Origin: Actinomycetes bacterium
Lineage (GTDB): Bacteria; Actinomycetota; Acidimicrobiia; Acidimicrobiales; Ilumatobacteraceae
Length of the DNA stretch: 34,998 nt
Assembly: GCA_025356335.1 (NCBI GenBank)
Contig: JANXUF010000032.1
Coordinates: forward strand, 1-34,998
Direction of reading: 5' to 3'
In this document: positions 16,643 to 24,731 of the stretch, piece by piece
Layout of the letters: each line of letters begins with the position of its first letter
Position numbering within the stretch: position 1 is the first letter of the stretch
Program-made: the position numbers and the translations under genes
Notes under the pieces: model-generated
Database searches by the model: none
What the model was told of the DNA's origin: nothing
The model's input: only the letters and a program-made list of their open reading frames with translations

Positions 16643-18628
16643 ATGATCTGCGTTGTGCGTTTGCTCGAACCGTTGACCATCGGAACGGCGACAGCTCCGA
16701 ATCGGGTGATGTTCGGGCCGATCGTCACCAACCTCGCCGACGACGACCGGGCCTTCACCGCTCGCCATCTCGCCTTCTATCGCGCCAGGTCTGCAGGCGG
16801 TTGCGGCATCATCGTCACCGAGGAGGCCAGTGTCCATCCCTCCGATTGGCCATACGAACGCGCCCCGCTCGCAGCGAACTGTCCCGCCGGCTGGAAAGCG
16901 ATCGCCGACGCCTGCCATCGCGACGGTTCGCTCGTCATCGCCGCCCTCGGTCATAGCGGCGGGCAAGGATCGAGTGCCTACAGCCAGTCCCCCCTCCTGG
17001 CGCCGTCACGGGTCGCCGAGGTCAACACCCGTGAGGTCCCGAAGTCGATGGAGGTCGACGACATCCGCGCCGTGATCGCCGGCTTCGTCGCCGCTGCCAG
17101 AACGGCGATCGCCGCGGGGTGCGACGGTGTCGAGATCAACGCCGGCCAGCACAGCCTCGTTCGTCAATTCCTCTCAGGACTGACCAACCATCGCGGCGAC
17201 GAGTGGGGATCTGACCGACTCAAATTCGCCGCCGAAATACTCTCCGGAGTGCGAGCGGCGATCGGTGCCGACCGTGTCGTCGGGCTGCGTTTGTCATGTG
17301 ATGAACTGGCACCGTGGGCCGGCATCACGCCGGAGATGGCACCGGAGATCGCTGTCGCACTCGCAGCGCACATCGACTACCTCACCGTCGTCAGGGGTTC
17401 GATCTACACCGTCGAGAAGACCCGCCCGGATTTTCACGAGCCGCCCGGATTCAACATCGACCTGTGTCGCTCCATCAGGTCGTCCCTCGACCCATCGATC
17501 GTCGTGTTCCTGCAAGGTTCCGTCGTCGACAGCGGACAGGCAGAGTGGGCCGTGAACGGTGGCGTCTGTGATGGGGTCGAGATGACGCGGGCGCAACTCG
17601 CCGACCCACAACTCGTCGCCAAACTGCGAGCAGGTCACGCCGAACGGATCAGGCCGTGCATCCGCTGCAACCAGACCTGCCAGGCACGCGATGCCCGCAA
17701 CCCGATCATCACCTGCGTCGTCGAGCCGTCGACCGGCCACGAATCCTCTGATCCGGACTGGTACCTGTCGACACATCATCGGCGAGATGTGCTCGTCATC
17801 GGCGGAGGCCCGGCAGGGTTGGAAGCAGCACGAGTCGCCGCTGTCAAGGGCCACTGCGTGCAACTCGTCGAAGCAGCAGATCACGTCGGTGGGAACGCCG
17901 CCTACATCGCCAACGTCACTCCGTTCACGGACTGGTTGGCAGCCGAAGTCAACCGTCTCGGCGTGAGCGTCACACTCGGCGCACGCGTCGACGCACGACC
18001 GATGGCGACCAAGCCGGCACTGACAACGAGCGCACGCGCCGGCGCGGCAGGTGGTTTCACGTGCGCGGATGCCGCCAAGGTTGAGGGTCGCCAGATTTTG
18101 CTGCAGGCCACCGGCTCGGTGCGCGGAGCGCGCCCCTTCACGAGCGACGAACACGCGAACATCGCCGACATCGCCGACGTACGCTCAGGCGTCGTCACGA
18201 TCCCCGAAGACGGGCCTGTCCTGCTGTTCGATCCGATCGGCGGACCGATCGCCGTGGCGATGGCCGAACACTTCGGCAGCCGCGCGAGCTTGTTGACGCA
18301 GGATCAGATCTCCGGCAACGAACTGTCGCGCAGCGGCGACCTCGCACCCGCGAACGCCCGTCTGCAACAGGCCGGCGTGCGCATCGAGCGACGGACGATT
18401 CTGCGCCACGTCGCTGCCGACCACGTCGTCGTCGAGGATCGTTTCACGGGCGGGCAGCGGAACATCCCGTGCGTCGCGCTGATCGACTGCGGCTTCCGGC
18501 TTCCGGCGCCGCCGATCCCCGGTGCCGATATCGCCGCCGGCGATTGCGTCGCCCCGCGGACGATCCTCGAAGCCGTCCTCGAAGGTCGCCGCGCCGCCAA
18601 CAGCCTCGACACCGTCCCCGCAAACTGA
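16643..18628 (+). CDS. Mycofactocin-system OYE/FadH-type oxidoreductase, type 1
   Basis: A 661-aa multidomain flavoenzyme with the layout of trimethylamine dehydrogenase/2,4-dienoyl-CoA reductase: FMN TIM barrel (~1-330), a 4Fe-4S site and a C-terminal FAD/NAD(P) module. The cluster cysteines are C339, C342, C346 and C358 (CIRCNQTC plus C at the usual distance). The dinucleotide motif GGGPAG begins at residue 387. Barrel blocks such as TEEASVHPSDWPYERAPLA, GGQGSSAYSQSPL and GVEINAGQHSLVRQFLSGLT match what I know of the FadH/OYE family 1 linked to mycofactocin clusters. The start may be ATG 16643 or GTG 16655. The stop TGA lies inside the left arm of a 22-bp hairpin. Electron donor and substrate are unknown. 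Confidence 0.87.
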   Translation: MICVVRLLEPLTIGTATAPNRVMFGPIVTNLADDDRAFTARHLAFYRARSAGGCGIIVTEEASVHPSDWPYERAPLAANCPAGWKAIADACHRDGSLVIAALGHSGGQGSSAYSQSPLLAPSRVAEVNTREVPKSMEVDDIRAVIAGFVAAARTAIAAGCDGVEINAGQHSLVRQFLSGLTNHRGDEWGSDRLKFAAEILSGVRAAIGADRVVGLRLSCDELAPWAGITPEMAPEIAVALAAHIDYLTVVRGSIYTVEKTRPDFHEPPGFNIDLCRSIRSSLDPSIVVFLQGSVVDSGQAEWAVNGGVCDGVEMTRAQLADPQLVAKLRAGHAERIRPCIRCNQTCQARDARNPIITCVVEPSTGHESSDPDWYLSTHHRRDVLVIGGGPAGLEAARVAAVKGHCVQLVEAADHVGGNAAYIANVTPFTDWLAAEVNRLGVSVTLGARVDARPMATKPALTTSARAGAAGGFTCADAAKVEGRQILLQATGSVRGARPFTSDEHANIADIADVRSGVVTIPEDGPVLLFDPIGGPIAVAMAEHFGSRASLLTQDQISGNELSRSGDLAPANARLQQAGVRIERRTILRHVAADHVVVEDRFTGGQRNIPCVALIDCGFRLPAPPIPGADIAAGDCVAPRTILEAVLEGRRAANSLDTVPAN

Positions 18629-18670
18629 GTCCACCTACCCGCCACTTTTGGCGGGTAGGTGGACTCAGTT
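18623..18670. terminator. Perfect 22-bp hairpin spanning the stop codon
   Basis: Arms 18623-18644 and 18649-18670 are fully complementary with a 4-nt loop (cttt). After a small internal loop, cccc (18616-18619) can also pair with gggg (18673-18676). The left arm contains the TGA of the preceding oxidoreductase. It is followed by ggttaag and not by a T-run. Its outer sequence actgagtccac is repeated at 11447-11457. Confidence 0.8.
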
Positions 18671-18743
18671 CCGGGGGTTAAGTATCGTCAGCGCCCGTTG
18701 CTGGACCGAGTTCGAGCAGCGTTCGAAATCAGAGGGGGCCACG

Positions 18744-20123
18744 ATGCATATCCGGGACGAACGCAGCGAGCGACTCACGGAGCGGGTTGTCGCCTACGCC
18801 CTCGAGCGCATCCACCAGCCGATGGACCCGCGATGGGGCGCGAGGCCGGCACCGGAATTGGCACGTGAACTGACCGGCGCGATCTGCGCCGACGGCATCG
18901 GTGGAGACGCTGCACTTGCATTGTTCGACGAAGTCCTGCTGCCGGCGTGCCGCCCGATGGACAATGCGATGGACCTCGCCTACGTGCCGACGGCGCCGAG
19001 TGACGCCTCGATGCTCTTCGACATGGTGGTCAGTGTCAGCGCCATCTTCGCCGGCACGTGGGAGGCGGGAGCTGGAGCGATCGCCGCCGAGAATCAGGCA
19101 CTGCAATGGCTGGCCGGACTCGCCGGATATCCGGTTGGCGCCGGTGGATGCTTCGTCTCCGGTGGGTCGAGCGGCAACCTCAGCGCACTCGTCACCGCCC
19201 GGCACCGCGCTCGCACTCGGCGGACCGGGCCACCGCCTGCCCGGTGGAAGTTCGCCGCCACCGCCCAGGTGCACTCCTCGGTCAGAGCCGCTGCGCGGGT
19301 CATGGATGTCGACATCGTCAGCGTGCAGGCGGACGAACTCGGGCGGATGACAGGAGCCGCGCTCGCTGAAGCGCTGGCGAGCGATGCTGATGGGCTCGAC
19401 GGTCTGTTCGCCGTGTGTGCGACGCTCGGCACCACCAATGTCGGCGCAGTCGACGACTTCGACGGCATCGCCGACGTGTGCCAGACGTACGGCCTGTGGT
19501 TGCACATCGACGGCGCCTACGGCGGTGCCGTGCTCTGCGCTCCGTCGGTCGCGCCGCTGCTCAAAGGGTTCGAGCGGTCGGACAGTTTCGGCGTCGATCC
19601 GCACAAATGGCTCTTCGCCCCGTACGACTGTGCGGCGCTCCTCTACCGCGATCCGTCGATCGCCTCCGACGCCCACGCGCAGCACGGCGAGTACCTCGAC
19701 ATGGTCGATCGCGGCGAATGGAACCCTGCAGACTTCGCCTACCACCTGTCCCGGCGCGCCCGCGGCCTGCCGCTGTGGTTCTCATTGGCGACGTATGGAA
19801 CCAGCGCCTACACGGCCGCAGTCGAGCAGACGCTGACAACGGCCCGAGCGTTCGCCGAGGCGATCCGTGAACGGCCAGAGAGCTTCACGCTGCTCCTCGA
19901 TCCGAGCCTCAGCGTCGTCGTCTTCGAGTGCAACGGCTGGGACCTGGAACGGTACCGATCCTGGACGATCAGCCGAGCGAAAGAGGGGCTGGCACTGATC
20001 GTTCCGACGACGTGGAATAGTCGGCCGTGTTATCGGGTATGTCTAGTGAACCCCGTCACGACGGCCAGCGCTCTGACCGATTTACTCGATGACATGGCAC
20101 AGTGGAATCCGCAGGGCGGTTGA
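18744..20123 (+). CDS. PLP-dependent group II decarboxylase (aromatic amino-acid type)
   Basis: A 459-aa fold-type-I PLP enzyme of the group II amino-acid decarboxylase family. The PLP-binding blocks are [34 protein letters not shown] (ring-stacking His), [28 protein letters not shown] (Asp contacting the pyridine nitrogen) and [13 protein letters not shown] with the Schiff-base Lys K288. ATG 18744 is preceded by a purine-rich agaggggg. The family decarboxylates aromatic amino acids, Glu or Asp; specificity cannot be assigned here. It is positioned between the type 1 OYE and sodA, 44 nt before the latter, and close to mycofactocin-associated genes. Any link to a tyrosine-derived cofactor is speculative. 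Confidence 0.9.
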   Translation: MHIRDERSERLTERVVAYALERIHQPMDPRWGARPAPELARELTGAICADGIGGDAALALFDEVLLPACRPMDNAMDLAYVPTAPSDASMLFDMVVSVSAIFAGTWEAGAGAIAAENQALQWLAGLAGYPVGAGGCFVSGGSSGNLSALVTARHRARTRRTGPPPARWKFAATAQVHSSVRAAARVMDVDIVSVQADELGRMTGAALAEALASDADGLDGLFAVCATLGTTNVGAVDDFDGIADVCQTYGLWLHIDGAYGGAVLCAPSVAPLLKGFERSDSFGVDPHKWLFAPYDCAALLYRDPSIASDAHAQHGEYLDMVDRGEWNPADFAYHLSRRARGLPLWFSLATYGTSAYTAAVEQTLTTARAFAEAIRERPESFTLLLDPSLSVVVFECNGWDLERYRSWTISRAKEGLALIVPTTWNSRPCYRVCLVNPVTTASALTDLLDDMAQWNPQGG

Positions 20124-20167
20124 AGCACCCCCTCCAACAGCTCTCACCCAACCCAAGGAGATTTTCG

Positions 20168-20761
20168 ATGTATACCCTTCCCGAACTGCCATACGACCTC
20201 GCGGCGCTCGAGCCGCACTATTCGGCAAAAGTCCTCGAACTGCATCATGACAAGCATCACGCCACCTACGTCAAGGGCCTCAACGAGACCCTCGAGAAGC
20301 TCGACGCCGTGCGCACCTCCGGCGACTACTCGTCGATCGTCGGCCTGCAACGAACGCTCGCTTTCAACCTTTCGGGCCACGTGCTGCACTCGATCTTCTG
20401 GAAGAACCTGTCACCCGAGGGTGGCGGCGAGCCGTCAGGCGAACTCGGTGACGCCATCGAACGTGACTTCGGTTCCTTCGAGCGCTTCAAGGCCCACCTG
20501 ACCCAGGCGACGACGACGGTGCAGGGTTCCGGCTGGGGCGCTCTGGCGTACGACGGATACGGCGAGCGTCTGTACATCGAGCAGGTCTACGACCATCAGG
20601 GCAACGTCGGCCAGAGCGGCACGCCGCTGCTCGTGCTGGACGCCTGGGAGCACGCCTACTACCTGCAGTACCTCAACGTCCGCCCCGACTACGTCAACGC
20701 GATGTGGAACATCATCAACTGGGACGACGTCGCCAAGCGCTACCTCGACGCCAAATCCTGA
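20168..20761 (+). CDS. sodA: Superoxide dismutase (Fe/Mn)
   Basis: A 197-aa cytosolic superoxide dismutase. It begins [20 protein letters not shown] and has the first metal His in [11 protein letters not shown] (His26), a second in [14 protein letters not shown] and the Asp/His ligands in [15 protein letters not shown]. Length is typical. ATG 20168 is supported by a good aaggag (20155-20160) 7 nt upstream, better than the in-frame upstream start. Iron or manganese preference cannot be read with certainty. It follows the decarboxylase by 44 nt and may be co-transcribed; a role in protecting the many flavin and FeS enzymes nearby is plausible. Confidence 0.96.
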   Translation: MYTLPELPYDLAALEPHYSAKVLELHHDKHHATYVKGLNETLEKLDAVRTSGDYSSIVGLQRTLAFNLSGHVLHSIFWKNLSPEGGGEPSGELGDAIERDFGSFERFKAHLTQATTTVQGSGWGALAYDGYGERLYIEQVYDHQGNVGQSGTPLLVLDAWEHAYYLQYLNVRPDYVNAMWNIINWDDVAKRYLDAKS

Positions 20762-21014
20762 CCGTCTCACCTTCCAGAAGTCAGCAGACGTGATCGTCGG
20801 CGAGCCGAGCCGGGAGGTTGCCGTGACGTTCCAGCGCTTCCGTCGGGGGAGCACGAGGGGGCGGTAGCCCCTTCGTCCGGCGGCCCGGACAGCTTGCTGG
20901 CCGCCGTCAAGAGAACAGCGCGGCGAAGCCGCTCATCGACAACTCGACCGAACGGAGAGAGCGACGGCGAGGAACGAGCCGAGCGAACGAGTGAGCGTCG
21001 AATAGCCTGAGCGA
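20762..21014. other. Intergenic region between sodA and the type 2 OYE gene
   Basis: 253 nt without a supportable gene. It contains a short inverted repeat gtccgg-cggc-ccggac that may be part of a terminator, and it is G-rich. No clear promoter was recognised; short frames here look like shadows. Confidence 0.4.
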
Positions 21015-22973
21015 ATGGCTTACCGGTATCTCTGGACACCGCTCGAACTCGGGCCGGTCACGACGCGTAACCGCATCGTCTTCAGCGCCCACCTGACGAA
21101 CTACGCCCGCAACGGCAAGCCGACCGAGCAGCACGCCGCCTACTACGGGGCGCGGGCTGCAGGCGGTGCCGGGCTGATCATCACCGAGGAGCACTCCACC
21201 CACCCGACCGACTGGCCGTACGAGAAGCTGATCCACGGCTTTCACCGCGATGTAATCCCCGGCTATCGGGCGATGACCGATGCGGTGCACCGCCACCGGG
21301 TGCCGATCTTTGCGCAGATCAACCACAACGGGGGTCAGGCGTCTTCGATGTTCTCCCGCCTGCCCGTGTGGGCACCGTCGGCCGTCGCCGATCCGTTGTT
21401 CCGCGAGGTACCGAAGGCTGTCACTCAATCGGAGATCGACGAGATCATCGCCGGCTACGCGCTCGTCGCCGAGCACTGTGCGGAGGGCGGGTTCGACGGT
21501 ATCGAACTGCAGTGCTCGCACTCGTCGATCGTTCGCGGCTTCCTCTCGCCGGCGACCAACAAACGAACGGACAGCTACGGCGGTTCGTTGTTCAACAGGA
21601 CGACGTTGATGTTGCAGATCGTTGCTGCCGTTCGCAAGGTCATCGGCAGCCGCATGGCGCTCGGCGTGCGGATCTGCGGCGACGAGTTGATCGAGGGTGG
21701 CACGACGATCAACGACGCCGTGGAGATCGCCAAACTCGTCGAAGCGAGCGGCCAGGTCGACTACATCAACACCTCGATCGGGGTCGCCACGGCGAGTCTG
21801 TTCATGATCGAGGCATCGATGCACATCCCGCCGAACTACGCGATGTTCATCCCGTCAGCGCTGCGCAAGGCGGTCGAACTGCCGGTCGTCGGCGTCGGGC
21901 GGTTCAAGGATCCGCTGCAGGCAGAGCGGGCGCTGGCAGAGGGCCACTGCGATCTCGTCGGCATCGTCCGTGGACAGATCGCCGACGCCGACTTCGCCGC
22001 CAAGGCTCGTGCGGGGGCAACCGACGACATCCGGCTGTGCCTCAGCTGCAACCAGGAGTGCGTCGGCCGGATGGGCCTCAACCGCTGGCTCGGTTGCATC
22101 GAGAACCCGAGGACGGGGCGCGAAGCCGAACGTTCCGCCGCTGCGCTGGCGATCACCCACAAGCCATCGAAGCCGAAGCGCGTGATGGTGGTCGGAGCAG
22201 GACCGGCCGGTCTCCAGGCGGCCATCGCCGCGGCGCGCAACGGCCATTCGGTGACGGTGTACGAGAAGGAACCACACGCTGGGGGGCAGGTCCGTCTCGC
22301 CGCCTCGGTCCCGAATCGTGCCGAGTTCGGTGACATGATCCGCAACCAGTTGACCGAGTGCAAGCGCCTCGGCATCGCAATCGAATACGGCGTCGGTGTA
22401 TGGCCGGGGTTCGTCGACGAGCAGCGGCCTGACCATGTGATCGTTGCCACGGGTGCTGAACCGCAGCGGCCATGGTGGGCAGCGGCAGAGGCCCACAACG
22501 TCTGCGATGTTCGTGACGTGTTGACAGGCGATGCCGATCCGTTCGGTGACGTCGTCGTGATCGACGAGGTCGGCTTCCATCAGTCGACTTCGGTCGCCGA
22601 GCTACTCGCAGACCGCGGCTGCACGGTCGAGGTGATCACCAACGGCATGGTCGTCGGCCAGGACCTCGGCATCACCCTCGACATGGAGAACTGGTGGATG
22701 CGGGCGTCCGCCAAAGGCATCACCCAGACCGTCGAACTCGTGCCGATGGGGATGGACGGTGTGACCCTCAGCCTGCTGCACCACCCGACCGGCACGAACG
22801 TGACGCGGACACCCGACTGGGTTGTGTTGGCGACGCACGCCAGCCCCGTCGAATGGCTATATCTCGACCTCAAAGCCGCGGGCCGCAGTGTCGAGCGGAT
22901 CGGCGACTGTGTCGCACCGCGGCGGGCACATGCCGCGGTCGTCGAAGGTGAACGCGCCGGCGCAAGCGTCTGA
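21015..22973 (+). CDS. Mycofactocin-system OYE/FadH-type oxidoreductase, type 2
   Basis: A 652-aa FMN/4Fe-4S/FAD oxidoreductase, paralogous to the 16643 gene but clearly a separate type. The barrel (~1-330) includes NRIVFSAHLTNYARNG, TEEHSTHPTDWPYEKLIHG, QINHNGGQASSMFSRLPVW and ELQCSHSSIVRGFLSPATN. The FeS cysteines are C342, C345, C349 and C361 (CLSCNQEC plus C), and the dinucleotide motif GAGPAG begins at residue 394. These blocks agree closely with my memory of the mycofactocin-system FadH/OYE family 2. It is probably a partner in mycofactocin-dependent electron transfer; the substrate is unknown. The first copy of a 95-bp tandem repeat begins within 10 nt of its stop. Confidence 0.9.
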   Translation: MAYRYLWTPLELGPVTTRNRIVFSAHLTNYARNGKPTEQHAAYYGARAAGGAGLIITEEHSTHPTDWPYEKLIHGFHRDVIPGYRAMTDAVHRHRVPIFAQINHNGGQASSMFSRLPVWAPSAVADPLFREVPKAVTQSEIDEIIAGYALVAEHCAEGGFDGIELQCSHSSIVRGFLSPATNKRTDSYGGSLFNRTTLMLQIVAAVRKVIGSRMALGVRICGDELIEGGTTINDAVEIAKLVEASGQVDYINTSIGVATASLFMIEASMHIPPNYAMFIPSALRKAVELPVVGVGRFKDPLQAERALAEGHCDLVGIVRGQIADADFAAKARAGATDDIRLCLSCNQECVGRMGLNRWLGCIENPRTGREAERSAAALAITHKPSKPKRVMVVGAGPAGLQAAIAAARNGHSVTVYEKEPHAGGQVRLAASVPNRAEFGDMIRNQLTECKRLGIAIEYGVGVWPGFVDEQRPDHVIVATGAEPQRPWWAAAEAHNVCDVRDVLTGDADPFGDVVVIDEVGFHQSTSVAELLADRGCTVEVITNGMVVGQDLGITLDMENWWMRASAKGITQTVELVPMGMDGVTLSLLHHPTGTNVTRTPDWVVLATHASPVEWLYLDLKAAGRSVERIGDCVAPRRAHAAVVEGERAGASV

Positions 22974-22980
22974 CCTCCAC

Positions 22981-23265
22981 AACCGCCGAGTACCTGCGGT
23001 CCAGGCGAGTACCAGCGGACCGCGCACCGACCCGCGTGTACTCGCACGGCCCAGACGTACTCGGACCTCCTCCACAACCGCCGAGTACCTGCGGTCCAGG
23101 CGAGTACCAGCGGTGCGCTCACCGACCCGCGTGTACTCGCACGGACCAGACGTACTCGGACCTCCGCCACAACCGCCGAGTACCTGCGGTCCAGGCGAGT
23201 ACCAGCGGTGCGCTCACCGACCCGCGTGTACTCGCGTGGACCGGACGTACTCGCGTGGACCAGGC
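22981..23265. repeat. 95-bp tandem repeat x3 with internal dyad symmetry
   Basis: Three copies begin at 22981, 23076 and 23171. Copies 1 and 2 differ at a handful of bases; the right part of copy 3 diverges more. Each copy holds two cgagtac heptamers 19 bp apart followed by two gtactcg heptamers 19 bp apart (copy 1: 22987, 23006, 23038, 23057). The unit is therefore a long imperfect inverted repeat (ccgagtac outer arm, cgagtac inner arm) around a ~25-nt centre. The 95-bp period is not a multiple of three, so it is not a protein repeat. It may be a set of terminator hairpins, a protein-binding array or a non-coding RNA. Confidence 0.95.
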
Positions 23266-23593
23266 AGCATCGTCGACAGAGGCGCGAGGCATCGGGTCGA
23301 GGACGGCCGAATCGGGATCGAGAGCTTGGTCGCATCGGTGGTTCGTTCGGTGGATCGCACTGGCGGTGTTGATCTGGGCGTTATATGCGGCGCTGCTCGG
23401 CTATGTCGGCGGCCGGGCATTCCAGCACGATCACACCAAGGCGTTCCTCGCCGCGCTGATCATCGGCGTTGCGGCGACGTTGCTCATCGAGGTCGTACGA
23501 CGGCGGTTCGAGCGGCGTGCTCTGGCTTCGAACGGGGGCCGGGGCGGGGACGACGATCGCCGCGATATGGACCGATCAGCACCGAAGCCGTAG
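23255..23593 (+). pseudogene. Fragment resembling the C-terminus of a DedA-family membrane protein
   Basis: GTG 23255 gives a 112-aa product that begins inside the end of the third 95-bp repeat. Residues ~30-90 contain two hydrophobic helices, WFVRWIALAVLIWALYAALL and TKAFLAALIIGVAATLLIEV, joined by GYVGGRAFQHDH. This resembles the last part of actinobacterial DedA/SNARE-associated membrane proteins. The N-terminal ~100 residues of a DedA protein, including the conserved re-entrant region, are absent, and the preceding DNA is repeat. It is probably a 5'-truncated remnant; a real two-helix membrane protein is the alternative. etfA starts 13 nt later. Confidence 0.5.
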
Positions 23594-23606
23594 CCTGCGT
23601 ATCGCC

Positions 23607-24731
23607 ATGATCGCCATCATTCCTGTCCGCAACGGAGTCGCTCCGATCGGCGCCGCCGAGGCTGCGTGCGAGGCCGGCGAGGCGTTCGTCGTCGGCACGG
23701 GCACGGTCGACGTCGCCCATGAACTGCTGGCCTACGTCCCGACAGTGCGGTACCTCGAACATGCCTTTCGGCCGCACGAACTGAGCGCAGTCGTCGCCGC
23801 CGTCATCTCCGCGGCGACGAAGAAACGCTCCGTGATCCTTCCCGGTTCCCCCGACGGCCGCGACCTTGCTCCGCTGCTCGCACTGCAACTCGGCTGGCCA
23901 TTGTTCGCCGGCGCCATCGAGGTGCGCGCCGACAGGGTTCGCCTTGCCCGACTCGGCGGTACTGCGATCGAACAGGTGCAGTCCGATGGGCCGTTCGTCG
24001 CCACGTTGATCCCCGGCGTGCGCGGCGCAACACCCATCGCCGTGCTCACCGACACCAACGGCACGGTGCCGAGGAAGGCGACACCGAGGCCGAAGCAGGT
24101 CAAGCGGGCCTCGAGCGAGTCAGGCGCCCGCACCTCGAGCGATCGTCCACCGAGCGTCGACGCAACCTCGCTGGAGGTACTGCCGCCGGACGCAGCAACG
24201 ATGGATTTGAGCGAGGCGTCACGCATTCTCGGAGGCGGTGCCGGTTTGAACAACGAGCAACGGTTCCGGCAGCTGGCGAGCGTTGCTTCGCTGCTCGACG
24301 CCTCGATGGGGGCGACCAGGGTGATCACCGACCACGGATGGGTCGGACACGAACGCCAGATCGGCACGACCGGCGTCGTCGTCGACCCCGACCTCTACAT
24401 CGCCTTCGGAATCAGCGGTGCCGTGCAGCACACCAGCGGGCTCGGCCATCCTCAGCACATCATCAGTGTCAACACCGACGAGCACTGTCCGATGATGCAA
24501 CTCGCCGATCTGGCGATCGTCGCCGATGCCAATGCCACCCTCGACGAACTCGCAACACTCCTCTCGAAGCTCGCCGCAAACGACGGTTCGGCCTTCGCAG
24601 CACCGCCTGGAACGTGTCCGGCAGCGAACGACGGATCGAAAATCGCGGCGATGGACGGATCGAAGGACGGATCGCAGATCGCCGCCGATTTCGCCGCGCC
24701 CCTCGCCACAACACCCGGTGCCAGCTCATGA
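23607..24731 (+). CDS. etfA: Electron transfer flavoprotein alpha subunit (FixB-like, mycofactocin-associated)
   Basis: A 374-aa ETF alpha subunit that with EtfB holds FAD and passes electrons from dehydrogenases to the FixC/FixX quinone reductase encoded next. The FAD-binding C-terminal domain is clear: GGGAGLNNEQRFRQLASVAS, GATRVITDHGWVGHERQIG, YIAFGISGAVQHTSGL and ISVNTDEHCPMMQLADLAIV. The N-terminal domain is short and divergent. A low-complexity linker (Lys/Arg/Ser-rich) separates the domains, and an atypical ~40-residue Ala/DGS-rich tail follows. ATG 23607 has no good Shine-Dalgarno. The stop overlaps the fixC start (ATGA). Confidence 0.88.
   Translation: MIAIIPVRNGVAPIGAAEAACEAGEAFVVGTGTVDVAHELLAYVPTVRYLEHAFRPHELSAVVAAVISAATKKRSVILPGSPDGRDLAPLLALQLGWPLFAGAIEVRADRVRLARLGGTAIEQVQSDGPFVATLIPGVRGATPIAVLTDTNGTVPRKATPRPKQVKRASSESGARTSSDRPPSVDATSLEVLPPDAATMDLSEASRILGGGAGLNNEQRFRQLASVASLLDASMGATRVITDHGWVGHERQIGTTGVVVDPDLYIAFGISGAVQHTSGLGHPQHIISVNTDEHCPMMQLADLAIVADANATLDELATLLSKLAANDGSAFAAPPGTCPAANDGSKIAAMDGSKDGSQIAADFAAPLATTPGASS

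Noticed and set aside
20767..21039. 90-codon minus-strand frame between sodA and the type 2 OYE gene
   Set aside because: Ser/Arg/Pro-rich composition, no ribosome site and overlap with the OYE start; treated as chance.
22981..23265. Possible CRISPR array
   Set aside because: There are no unique spacers; the whole 95-bp unit is repeated, and no cas genes are present.
22974..23610. ORFs running through the 95-bp repeats on either strand
   Set aside because: The 95-bp period shifts frame at each copy, so no consistent protein repeat is encoded; only the segment after 23255 has protein-like features.
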